This document shows, piece by piece, positions 54,170 through 61,456 of a stretch of 64,000 bases of DNA (position 1 is the stretch's first letter; each line of letters begins with the position of its first letter). The DNA is taken from assembly GCF_025398155.2 (NCBI RefSeq), contig NZ_CP104562.2, positions 1,488,001 to 1,552,000 on the forward strand, given 5' to 3'. This stretch comes from Roseateles amylovorans (GTDB lineage Bacteria > Pseudomonadota > Gammaproteobacteria > Burkholderiales > Burkholderiaceae_C). A program made the position numbers and the translations under genes. The notes beneath the pieces were generated by a model that worked only from the letters and a program-made list of their open reading frames with translations, did not search any database and was not told where the DNA came from.

Positions 54170-55815
54170 GCTTCCCGTCCCTTCACCGCGAACAGACCCT
54201 GCGGTCGCTTCTGGATGAACACAATGATGAACAGCAACACCGCAATCTTGGCCAGCACCGCACCCACCACACCCTCCAAAGCCTTGTTCGCCAGGCCCAG
54301 GCCCAGCGCCGCCAGCACCGTGCCGGCCAACTGCCCCACACCGCCCAGCACCACCACCATGAACGCGTCGACGATGTAACTCTGTCCCAGGTCCGGGCCC
54401 ACGTTGCCCACCTGGCTCAGGGCGCAACCCGCCAGACCGGCCAGGCCCGATCCCAGCGCGAAGGCATAGGTGTCGACGCGGGCGGTGGGCACGCCCATGC
54501 AGGCCGCAATCGGACGGTTCTGCGTGACCGCCCGAACGAACAGGCCCAGCCGGGTGCGCGCAATCAACACCGCCATGCCAGCCAGCACCGCCAGCGCAAA
54601 CAAGATGATCGCGATCCGGTTCATCGGCAAGGCCAGTCCCGGCATCAGCGCCACCGAGCCGCCCAGCCATGACGGACTCTCCACCGCCACGTTCTGCGCG
54701 CCAAACAGGCTGCGCACCGCCTGCATCAGCACCAGGCTCAAGCCCCAGGTGGCCAGCAAGGTCTCCAACGGGCGGCCATACAACCACCTCAGCACCGTGC
54801 GCTCCAGCACCGCACCCACCAGCGCCGACGTGAGGAACGCCATCGGCACCGCCGCAATCAGGTAGGCGTCGAACCACGACGCCGGCAGCCACTGCCGGAA
54901 GGCCACCTGCACCAGGTAGGTCGCATAGGCGCCGATCATCATCAGCTCCCCATGCGCCATGTTGATCACACCCATCAGGCCGTACGTGATCGCCAGGCCC
55001 AGCGCCACCAGCAGCAAAATGCTGCCCAGGCTGATGCCCGTGAACAAGGCGCCCAGACGGCCGCCCCACGCCAGCGAATCCTCGACGCTGCGAAGCGAGC
55101 GCTGCAAGGCGCGCTTGACCTCAGGATCCTGCTCGTCGGCGATGCGTTGGTTGAGCAGGCGCTGGGTGTCGGGGCTGCGGGACTCGCCCAGCAGCTTGGC
55201 AGCCTCCAGGCGATGGGCCACCTCCGGGCTGCCCGACAGCGCCGCCGCACGGGCCAGTTGCAAGGCCGCCTTGACCTCCTGATCCTGCTCCTTGCTGATC
55301 GCGGCCTCCAGCATCGGCGCCCGGGAGGCCTCAGCGCCTGCATCCAGCAGCGACTTCGCCGCCGCCAGCCGCTCGCGGCGGTCCTCGCTGCTCAGCATCA
55401 AGGCCGCCAGCGCGCCGTCCAGCTCGCCGCGCAGGCGGTTGTTCAGCATCACATCCTCCACTGCGGCGGGCGGCGCGGCGATCGGCTGGCCCGTGGCTGC
55501 GTCGGTCAGCGTGCCGGCGTCGGCGGCGATCACCACCCGGCCGTCAGGGGTGAGCTTCACGCGCTCTTCGGTCAAGGCCTGAAGGTACGGCCTGGTTTGT
55601 GCATCCGGCTTGGCGACCAGCGCCGCCAGCGCCTCGATGCGGGCGTCCGTCTCGCCCTGGGCCACGGACAGCGCCTGCTGTTGCGTCAAGGCCCGCGCCG
55701 GTGACGCAACGAGCATCGCGCCCGTTGCGGTGAGCAGCAAGGCCGTGGCGACGCGCCTAGCGTGTGATTTCAAAGCGTCGAGCCGTCGCTTTTCCGTCGA
55801 GAGCGGTGATGCCAT
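54166..55815 (-). CDS. urtB: Urea ABC transporter permease UrtB
   Basis: 549 aa from the ATG at 55815, preceded by GGGGA at six bases; other in-frame ATGs at 55827 and 55848 are possible. A signal peptide (VATALLLTATGAMLVASPARA) and a periplasmic helical domain of about 220 residues with repeated Glu-Val-Lys-x-Ala-Leu text precede the LivH-like permease core (GISLGSILLLVALGLAITYG, then GVINMAHGELMMIGAYATYL). The extra periplasmic domain is normal for proteobacterial UrtB. A 595-bp gap with a terminator separates it from urtA. Confidence 0.93.
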   Translation of the reverse strand: MASPLSTEKRRLDALKSHARRVATALLLTATGAMLVASPARALTQQQALSVAQGETDARIEALAALVAKPDAQTRPYLQALTEERVKLTPDGRVVIAADAGTLTDAATGQPIAAPPAAVEDVMLNNRLRGELDGALAALMLSSEDRRERLAAAKSLLDAGAEASRAPMLEAAISKEQDQEVKAALQLARAAALSGSPEVAHRLEAAKLLGESRSPDTQRLLNQRIADEQDPEVKRALQRSLRSVEDSLAWGGRLGALFTGISLGSILLLVALGLAITYGLMGVINMAHGELMMIGAYATYLVQVAFRQWLPASWFDAYLIAAVPMAFLTSALVGAVLERTVLRWLYGRPLETLLATWGLSLVLMQAVRSLFGAQNVAVESPSWLGGSVALMPGLALPMNRIAIILFALAVLAGMAVLIARTRLGLFVRAVTQNRPIAACMGVPTARVDTYAFALGSGLAGLAGCALSQVGNVGPDLGQSYIVDAFMVVVLGGVGQLAGTVLAALGLGLANKALEGVVGAVLAKIAVLLFIIVFIQKRPQGLFAVKGREA

Positions 55816-55952
55816 CGTCGTCCCCATTGCATTGCAGCCGACACGCATGCGCAGCCTGCGATCCACGTCCTGCTCCCCATACTTCTCTCGCCTCACCACA
55901 GCTCCCCTCACACCCGCTACACCCCGCCGGGTCTCGCCCCGGCCGGCGAGTC

Positions 55953-55976
55953 CCTTTCTTGTCGCGACAAGAAAGG
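55953..55976. repeat. 24-bp perfect palindrome (REP-like)
   Basis: CCTTTCTTGTCG and CGACAAGAAAGG form a perfect palindrome centred at 55964/55965, followed by AACCAAAGAAGCG. Similar CTTTCTT-GTCG palindromes recur between genes in several beta- and gammaproteobacteria (from memory), so this is probably a dispersed repeat rather than a urt operator. Confidence 0.7.
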
Positions 55977-56377
55977 AACCAAAGAAGCGCTCGAGGACTT
56001 TGATCTGGCTCGCTGTCATCGATCGCGCTCGCTCCCACCCTGCTACTGGACCCGCCACCACCGAGGACGCTTGGATCTCCCAGCGGTGACCTTGCCCGCT
56101 TTCGCGGGACGCGGACGCCCCTCAACGCGCTACTTCCCCCCCCTCGCAGCGCCTCGCCTGAACGGCGATCGGCGCACACCACCGAGACAAACCCAGCACG
56201 GCGCTCGCTCGCCAAAGTGAACGATCAACGTTTGCCTTCGTTCAACTCGGCGGTCTTGGCGCAGTCGTCGGTCCCGATCGGTGCAGATCTCCCTGACCCT
56301 CGCCGTCCCGGCGTCGGGCATGCTTCGGGGGGAGGGCGTGCGATCGGCGCGGTGCGGTGGGTCGTGTGGCTCAAGAA

Positions 56378-56400
56378 GAACGGCGCCGCAGGCGCCGTTC
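56378..56400 (-). terminator. Hairpin terminator after urtA
   Basis: Perfect 10-bp stem GAACGGCGCC (56378-56387) with GGCGCCGTTC (56391-56400) and a 3-nt loop, ten bases after the urtA stop on the minus strand, followed by TTCTTGAG. The weak T-run suggests partial termination, which would give more binding protein than permease. Confidence 0.7.
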
Positions 56401-56410
56401 GTTCCGCGGG

Positions 56411-57697
56411 TTACTTCTTGGCGGGTTCGTCGGGCTTGGATTCGTTGCCGGCGATGTAGGGGCTCCACGGCTTGGCCTTGACCGGGGCCGGGGTCTTCCA
56501 GACGACGTTGAATTGGCCGTCCGCACGGATCTCGCCGATGAAGACCGACTTGTGCAGGTGGTGGTTCTTCTCGTCCATCTTGGAGGTGATGCCCGATGGC
56601 GCGGTGAAGGTCTGGCCCGCCATCGCCGCGATGACCTTGTCCACATCGGTGGACTTCGCCTTCTCCACCGCCTGCTTCCACATGTTGATGCCGATGTAGG
56701 TGGCCTCCATCGGATCATTGGTCAGCGGCTTGTCCTTGTGGCCCGGCAGGTTCTTGGCCTTGGCATAGGCCGACCACTTCTTGATGAAGGCGTCATTGGT
56801 CGGGTTCTTGATCGACATGAAGTAGTTCCACGCCGCCAGATGGCCCACCAGCGGCTTGGTGTCCACGCCGCGCAGTTCCTCCTCACCGACGGAGAACGCC
56901 ACCACCGGCACATCCTTGGCCTTCAGGCCGGCATTGCCCAGTTCCTTGTAGAACGGGACGTTGGAGTCGCCATTGATGGTCGAGACCACCGCGGTCTTGC
57001 CGCCCGCAGAGAACTTCTTGATGTCCGCGACGATGGTCTGGTAGTCGCTGTGGCCGAAGGGGGTGTACTTTTCGTCGATGTCGCTGTCCTTCACGCCCTT
57101 GCTCTTCAGGTAGGCGCGCAGGATCTTGTTGGTGGTGCGGGGATAGACATAGTCCGTGCCCAGCAGCACCCAGCGCTTGGCACCGCCGCCGTCCTTGCTC
57201 ATCAGGTAATCCACCGCCGGAATCGCCTGCTGGTTGGGCGCCGCACCGGTGTAGAACACGTTCTTGCTCAGTTCCTCACCCTCGTACTGCACCGGGTAGA
57301 ACAACAGGCCGTTGAGCTCCTCCACCACCGGCAGCACCGACTTGCGCGAGACCGAGGTCCAGCAGCCGAAGATCACCGCCACCTTGTCCTGCGTCAGCAG
57401 CTGCCGGGTCTTCTCGGCAAACAGCGGCCAGTTCGACGCCGGATCCACCACCACCGGCTCCAGCTTCTTGCCCAGCACGCCGCCCTTGGCATTGATCTCG
57501 TCGATCGCCATCAGCACGGTGTCCTTCAACACCGTCTCGGAAATCGCCATCGTGCCCGACAGGCTGTGCAACACGCCCACCTTGATGGTGTCCGCCGCCG
57601 CAGCAGGCAGCGCAGTGAGCGAGAGGCCAGCCAGCGCGCTGGCTGCCGCCAGTAGCTTGATGGTGTGGCGGCGGGTAGACGGTGCGTTCGCGGACAT
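56411..57697 (-). CDS. urtA: Urea ABC transporter substrate-binding protein UrtA
   Basis: 428 aa from the ATG at 57697; the signal peptide has a twin-arginine-like start (STRRHTIKLLAAASALAGLS) and ends LPAAAA. The mature protein begins DTIKVGVLHSLSGTMAISET, the UrtA signature, and contains GCWTSVSRKSVLPVVEE, YPVQYEGEE and LLGTDYVYPRTTNKI, matching the periplasmic urea-binding family. It delivers urea to UrtBC. First gene of the urt cluster; the 304-bp gap to the divergent DUF3395 gene should contain its promoter. Expression is commonly nitrogen-regulated in this family, but no convincing sigma54 or NtrC site was found by eye. Confidence 0.95.
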   Translation of the reverse strand: MSANAPSTRRHTIKLLAAASALAGLSLTALPAAAADTIKVGVLHSLSGTMAISETVLKDTVLMAIDEINAKGGVLGKKLEPVVVDPASNWPLFAEKTRQLLTQDKVAVIFGCWTSVSRKSVLPVVEELNGLLFYPVQYEGEELSKNVFYTGAAPNQQAIPAVDYLMSKDGGGAKRWVLLGTDYVYPRTTNKILRAYLKSKGVKDSDIDEKYTPFGHSDYQTIVADIKKFSAGGKTAVVSTINGDSNVPFYKELGNAGLKAKDVPVVAFSVGEEELRGVDTKPLVGHLAAWNYFMSIKNPTNDAFIKKWSAYAKAKNLPGHKDKPLTNDPMEATYIGINMWKQAVEKAKSTDVDKVIAAMAGQTFTAPSGITSKMDEKNHHLHKSVFIGEIRADGQFNVVWKTPAPVKAKPWSPYIAGNESKPDEPAKK

Positions 57698-58001
57698 GGG
57701 GAGGCTCCGGTGGTTGAATGACTTCACTGAGAAAGTGACCGGATCCTAGAAAGCCCCCCTCCCGCGGCATATACGGCACATGGCGTACGGCCCAACCCAG
57801 GGGCCCCGCAGATGCCGTCCGATGCATGTGACTGGCTGTAACCAAATGGTGTGTCGGTGCACCGTCGGCGACGTTGCGGCGTTGAGGCAACATAGGAATC
57901 CTGGCGATGCCGGTGAACCGTCGACGCAAAACGTCGAAGCGAACTGGCACCGCTGCAGATCGACAGATCGAACAACATCAAACATGACCCCGGAGGTGAA
58001 C
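57698..58001. other. Divergent intergenic region urtA / DUF3395-repeat gene
   Basis: 304 bp serving two divergent genes. A perfect CGGTGCACCG palindrome lies about 57860-57880 and could be half of an NtrC-type site, but the second half-site is not clear. No sigma54 GG-N10-GC pair was found. Nothing else recognised. Confidence 0.4.
57992..57996 (+). promoter_or_regulatory. Ribosome-binding site that decides the GTG start at 58002
   Basis: GGAGG lies five bases before the GTG at 58002, within CGGAGGTGAAC. The in-frame ATG at 57984 lies upstream of it and has no ribosome site, so the GTG is preferred. Confidence 0.8.
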
Positions 58002-59033
58002 GTGTCTTCTATGTCCTTGCCCATGACGGCTCCCCGCATCGATCCGATGCGACTGGTGGCGCGCTGGCTGCTGATGGTGCTGGCGCTGGTGAGCGCGTCC
58101 AGCGCCTGGTCGCGTGGCGACGACGACAACTGGCTGGTGCTGCATGCCCGTTACGGCACGGCGGACCGCAACATGGATGTCACCGGCCGGCTCAAGGAAC
58201 TGGCCCGCCGCGACGAGCGGGTGCGGGTGTCCAACGAGTTGTTCGGCAATGACCCGGCTTACGGCCAGACCAAGACCCTGCGCATCTATGCGCGCAGCCG
58301 CAGTGGTGAGAGCCGCACCTTCGAATACCGGGAGGGCAGCGTCATCGACGGCGAAAAGTTCACCGACTGGCGCGGCGGCGGCTGGGGCCAGGGCGGCAAC
58401 TGGGACCACGGCTGGGACGGCCCACGTCCTGGTCACGGTGGCGGCAACGGCGATGGGGGTACCTGGCAGATCCTGCAGGCGCGTTACGGCACGGCGGACC
58501 GCAACATGGATGTCACCGGTCGGCTGAAGGAGTTGGCGCGTGGGGACGAGCGGGTGCGGGTGCGCAACGAGCTGTTCGGTAACGACCCGGCCTACGGCCA
58601 GACCAAGACCCTGCGCATCTTTGCCCGCGGCCGCAACGGCGAGCAACGCACCTTCGAGTTCAAGGAAGGCGCCTGGATCGACGGCACGCAGTTCACCGGC
58701 TGGGGCCGTGGCAACTGGGGCGACAGCGGCTGGAACGGCGGCTGGGATGGCCGTCCGGGCCGTCCGGGCAACGATGGCGGCCGTCCGGGTCAGGACCAGG
58801 GCCTCAACATCGTCCGCGCCACCTACGGCACCGGTCTGCGCCAGATGGACGTGACCCAGCGCATCCGCGACTTGAGCCGCTCGGGCCGCCTGGATGTCCG
58901 GGTCAGCAACGACCTGTTCGGCCGTGACCCGGCGTCGGGATCCCGCAAGCTGCTGCAGGTGTTCTACACCCAGGGCCGCGGACAGGAGCGTCAGGCACAG
59001 GCCTGGGAAGGCGACCAGCTTCGTCTGCCTTGA
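58002..59033 (+). CDS. Secreted protein with three DUF3395-like repeats
   Basis: 343 aa from the GTG at 58002. A signal peptide (RLVARWLLMVLALVSASSAW) precedes three repeats of about 80-110 residues, each with ARYGTADRNMDVTGRLKELA-type text followed by VRVSNELFGNDPAYGQTK and an aromatic strand. The third copy is more divergent (ATYGTGLRQMDVTQRIRDLS). The pattern (A-x-YG....DVT) resembles DUF3395, a domain found at the C-terminus of DNAJC11-like proteins and in bacterial secreted proteins. Gly/Trp/Asn-rich linkers join the repeats. Function unknown; periplasmic or extracellular. A bidirectional hairpin terminator follows. Confidence 0.75.
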   Translation: MSSMSLPMTAPRIDPMRLVARWLLMVLALVSASSAWSRGDDDNWLVLHARYGTADRNMDVTGRLKELARRDERVRVSNELFGNDPAYGQTKTLRIYARSRSGESRTFEYREGSVIDGEKFTDWRGGGWGQGGNWDHGWDGPRPGHGGGNGDGGTWQILQARYGTADRNMDVTGRLKELARGDERVRVRNELFGNDPAYGQTKTLRIFARGRNGEQRTFEFKEGAWIDGTQFTGWGRGNWGDSGWNGGWDGRPGRPGNDGGRPGQDQGLNIVRATYGTGLRQMDVTQRIRDLSRSGRLDVRVSNDLFGRDPASGSRKLLQVFYTQGRGQERQAQAWEGDQLRLP

Positions 59034-59120
59034 GTGACCCTGACTGGGGGACGGCGTGATCCGGCCTCCCAGTGAATAGGATCAGGCGCCTGGCCGCCAA
59101 TGATCCTGTGAGACGCAATG

Positions 59121-59146
59121 AAGAAGGGCTCCTTGGAGCCCTTCTT
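59121..59146. terminator. Strong hairpin terminator
   Basis: AAGAAGGGCTCC (59121-59132) pairs perfectly with GGAGCCCTTCTT (59135-59146), followed by CTGTTT. It ends the DUF3395-repeat gene transcript and isolates the Abi_2 gene. Confidence 0.85.
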
Positions 59147-59199
59147 CTGTTTCAGGCAGCGTGATCTGGCGGATTGGCGTTCGCCCAACCCTATTGCCA

Positions 59200-60174
59200 A
59201 TGAAATACACCAAGCTTGCGCTGAGTCAGCAAAAGTTGATTGACTTGATGTCTCAACGAGGCTTGCCGCTGACCGCTCCCGACGACCTGGCCATGGCGCG
59301 CAGGGCTTTGGATCGCATCGGCTATTTCCGCCTCAGCGGCTTCATGCTCCCCTTCGTTCAGGGAGGCCGTGGCGCCGATCGCCACAACTTCAAAGCCGGA
59401 GCGAGCATTGAGAAGATTGTGTCGTTGCACGACTTTGACGCAACCCTGCGCATGCATTGCATCGAGGGCCTCAGTCAGCTCGAGGTCGCCATCCGTGTTT
59501 CCATCTGCGATCACTTGTCGAGGTCCCATGGGGCACACTGGCCCCTTTCCGCCAAGCCGTTCAAGCAGGGCAAACATCTTGAGAACCTGGAGGCGCTCGC
59601 CAAAGTGGCCGAGTTCGATCTCAATCGCGGGCAACCTTATGCGCGTCGCACAGGCATGCATCAGTTCCTTGATCGGTACTACGCGAAGTACACCGATCCG
59701 GCCACGCGAATGCCACCGGGCTGGATGCTGAGGGAATGCGCCAGCTTCCGAACCTGGGCGTTCTTGTTTGCGGGACTCGAAGCGTCAGAGCAGAAGCAGA
59801 TTTCGGATTCTTGGAAGTACCCGAGCGGCAAGCGGATCGATCACACCGTCTTGGAGGACTGGTTCCACTCCCTCAGCGTCCTCCGGAACAGATGCGCGCA
59901 TCATGGCCGTATCACACACAAGACTTTTCCGTTTGCGCCGATCGCCGCCCGAGATCCCAGCGTCGCTCATCTGTTTCGAGGTCGAGGCACTGATCTCAGA
60001 ACGCTGATGGTCGTGATCGCGGTGTTGCTGAAATGCGTGGATCCGCGCGCCATGTGGAGCCGAAAGCTCAACACGTTCCTGGACTGGCAAAGCGACATCG
60101 ACATCGACGGTGCGGCAGGCTTTTCCCCATGGGGCCAGGGCAGCTGGAGGGATGACCCGCTCTGGGCGTTCTAG
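59200..60174 (+). CDS. Abi_2 family (AbiD/F-like) HEPN protein
   Basis: 324 aa from the ATG at 59200 (MKYTKLALSQQKLIDLMSQRG). The Abi_2 pattern is clear: LTAPDDLAMARRALDRIGYFRLSGF in the first 65 residues, then FDATLRMHCIEGLSQLEVAIR, and the conserved LRNRCAHHGRI (228-238). R229-x4-H234 is the RxxxxH motif of HEPN ribonucleases, so the protein may be an abortive-infection RNase. Codon use and base composition are visibly less GC-rich than in the neighbours (for example the AT-rich start), in keeping with transfer. It stands alone between two terminators; no antitoxin gene is adjacent. Confidence 0.85.
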   Translation: MKYTKLALSQQKLIDLMSQRGLPLTAPDDLAMARRALDRIGYFRLSGFMLPFVQGGRGADRHNFKAGASIEKIVSLHDFDATLRMHCIEGLSQLEVAIRVSICDHLSRSHGAHWPLSAKPFKQGKHLENLEALAKVAEFDLNRGQPYARRTGMHQFLDRYYAKYTDPATRMPPGWMLRECASFRTWAFLFAGLEASEQKQISDSWKYPSGKRIDHTVLEDWFHSLSVLRNRCAHHGRITHKTFPFAPIAARDPSVAHLFRGRGTDLRTLMVVIAVLLKCVDPRAMWSRKLNTFLDWQSDIDIDGAAGFSPWGQGSWRDDPLWAF

Positions 60175-60203
60175 GATGGAAGCGATCGGAAACGTACCGA
60201 CGT

Positions 60204-60228
60204 AAAAAAGCCCCGCTGAAGCGAGGCT
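60204..60228 (-). terminator. Hairpin terminator on the minus strand
   Basis: AGCC (60209-60212) with GGCT (60225-60228) and CGC (60214-60216) with GCG (60221-60223) around TGAA, one mismatch. On the minus strand it ends in six T (complement of 60204-60209). It lies 230 bp beyond the response-regulator stop. Confidence 0.7.
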
Positions 60229-60324
60229 CTCTTACCGCTGACGCGAATAACGTAACCAACCCTGGTGCGCCCCCTTTCGGGACTCTCTGGCCTTTCAACC
60301 AAAGAAGGCGTGGTGGCGTTGTTG
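60204..60324 (-). ncRNA. Possible small RNA (unclassified)
   Basis: The 283-bp gap between the Abi_2 and response-regulator genes has no coding frame, yet on the minus strand holds a TATAGT hexamer (complement of 60331-60336) with CAGACC 18 bp upstream, a CCCGAAAGGG hairpin and the terminator at 60204-60228. Together these would give an RNA of about 120 nt. It could equally be only the 3' UTR of the kinase/regulator operon. No known RNA family was recognised. Confidence 0.3.
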
Positions 60325-60457
60325 GTCAAGACTATACCTGAACTGCGTTCCTACGGTCTGCGCCTCGTCCGGCTCCGAAGTGGCCTGTCTCTGAGGTCTC
60401 CTACTCAGGACCTGGCCGCGGCGACCGTGCTGGACTCTCCGTGTTGAGACGGCGCCA

Positions 60458-61456
60458 TCACAACTCCCACTGCGGATGCATCTCCCGAACCCGCGTGAGC
60501 GCCATCGCGGCCGCGGCGGTGCGGGTCTCGACGCCCAGCTTGGCATGGATGCGCTCCAGGTGCTTTTTCACCGTGGCCGGGCTGGCACCCAGGATCTCGC
60601 CGATGTCGCGGTTGATCTTGCCCTTGATGACCCAGTAGAGCACCTCCGCCTCGCGCGCGGTGAGGCTGAAGGCCAGGCCCAGCGAGCGGATCACCGCCGC
60701 ATCCGAGACCTCGCGCATCACGATCAGCCAGTCGCCGGTGCCCGGCGCGTCATCCCCGCCGATGCAGTGATGCAGCCGAAAGCTCAGCCGGCGTGCGCCC
60801 AGCTCCGCGCACAGGCGTGGAGGCTCCTGCGGCGGGACGCCGTCGCGCACCTCTTCCAGCGCCCGTCGCAACCAGGCCAGCACCGGTGCCGGCGTTTGCG
60901 GCGCCACCGTGCCGTAGTAGAGCTGCAGCAGCTCGCGAGCCAGCGGCGTCTGCCACAGCAAGCGACCGCTGGTGGCCCGCACCGCGATGCTGGCGTAGCC
61001 GAAAGCATCCAGCGCCTGCCGCGTCTGGCGCGCCTGACGCGCCCCCTGCAGATGAACCTGCATGCGCGCCAGCACGGCACGTGGGTCCAGCGGCTTGGTG
61101 ACGTAGTCCACCCCGCCGGCCTGCAGCGCAGCGACCAGGTGTTCGGTCTCGGTCAGACCGGTCATGAAGATGATCGGGATGTGCGCCGTGGCCGGATTGG
61201 CCTTGAGCTGCCGGGCAACCTCGAAGCCGTCCATGCCCGGCATCATCGCGTCCAGCAGCACGATGTCCGGCAGACCCTGCACCGCACGGGCCAGGGCCGC
61301 CTCGCCGCTGGTGGCGGCCAGCACGGTGTAGCCCTGCTCATCGAGCGCATCGTGCAGCAGCGACAGGTTGTCCGGCACGTCGTCCACCAGCAGGACGCGA
61401 TCGCCCTCCTGCTGGTCCAGCAGCGCGGCGACGGAAGGGGGCAGGGCACTGTTCAT
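60458..61456 (-). CDS. LuxR/FixJ-type response regulator
   Basis: 332 aa. Receiver domain in residues about 20-135: acidic pair VDDVPDN, phospho-acceptor aspartate in IVLLDAMMPGMDGFEV, threonine in FMTGLT and lysine in YVTKPLDP. A middle region of about 120 residues resembles a PAS-like sensor (FGYASIAVRATSGRLLWQTP). The C-terminal HTH is LuxR-type: SLTAREAEVLYWVIKGKINR, then DIGEILGASPATVKKHLERI. It overlaps the kinase gene stop by four bases, so the two are a coupled two-component pair. Target genes unknown. Confidence 0.92.
   Translation of the reverse strand: MNSALPPSVAALLDQQEGDRVLLVDDVPDNLSLLHDALDEQGYTVLAATSGEAALARAVQGLPDIVLLDAMMPGMDGFEVARQLKANPATAHIPIIFMTGLTETEHLVAALQAGGVDYVTKPLDPRAVLARMQVHLQGARQARQTRQALDAFGYASIAVRATSGRLLWQTPLARELLQLYYGTVAPQTPAPVLAWLRRALEEVRDGVPPQEPPRLCAELGARRLSFRLHHCIGGDDAPGTGDWLIVMREVSDAAVIRSLGLAFSLTAREAEVLYWVIKGKINRDIGEILGASPATVKKHLERIHAKLGVETRTAAAAMALTRVREMHPQWEL

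Larger units (their letters stand above)
55816..56410. other. Long intercistronic region between urtA and urtB
   Basis: 595 bp without a gene. It holds the urtA terminator (56378-56400), a 24-bp perfect palindrome (55953-55976) and the leader of urtB. Because urtA is followed by an intrinsic terminator, urtBCDE would be expressed by read-through or from a promoter in this stretch; no convincing -10/-35 pair was found. Confidence 0.6.

Noticed and set aside
53042..55069. A single 675-residue frame suggesting a urtB-urtC fusion
   Set aside because: The upstream half is in a different frame from urtB and reads as low-complexity; the ATG at 54169 gives a normal UrtC and overlaps the urtB stop.
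57698..58001. A sigma54/NtrC promoter for urtA
   Set aside because: TGGCAC-like and GGTGCACC pieces exist, but none has the GG-N10-GC spacing or a paired NtrC site.
60230..60457. 6S RNA or another tRNA in the gap before the response regulator
   Set aside because: No long closing stem with a central bubble and no T-loop GTTCGA consensus; only a generic small-RNA candidate remains.
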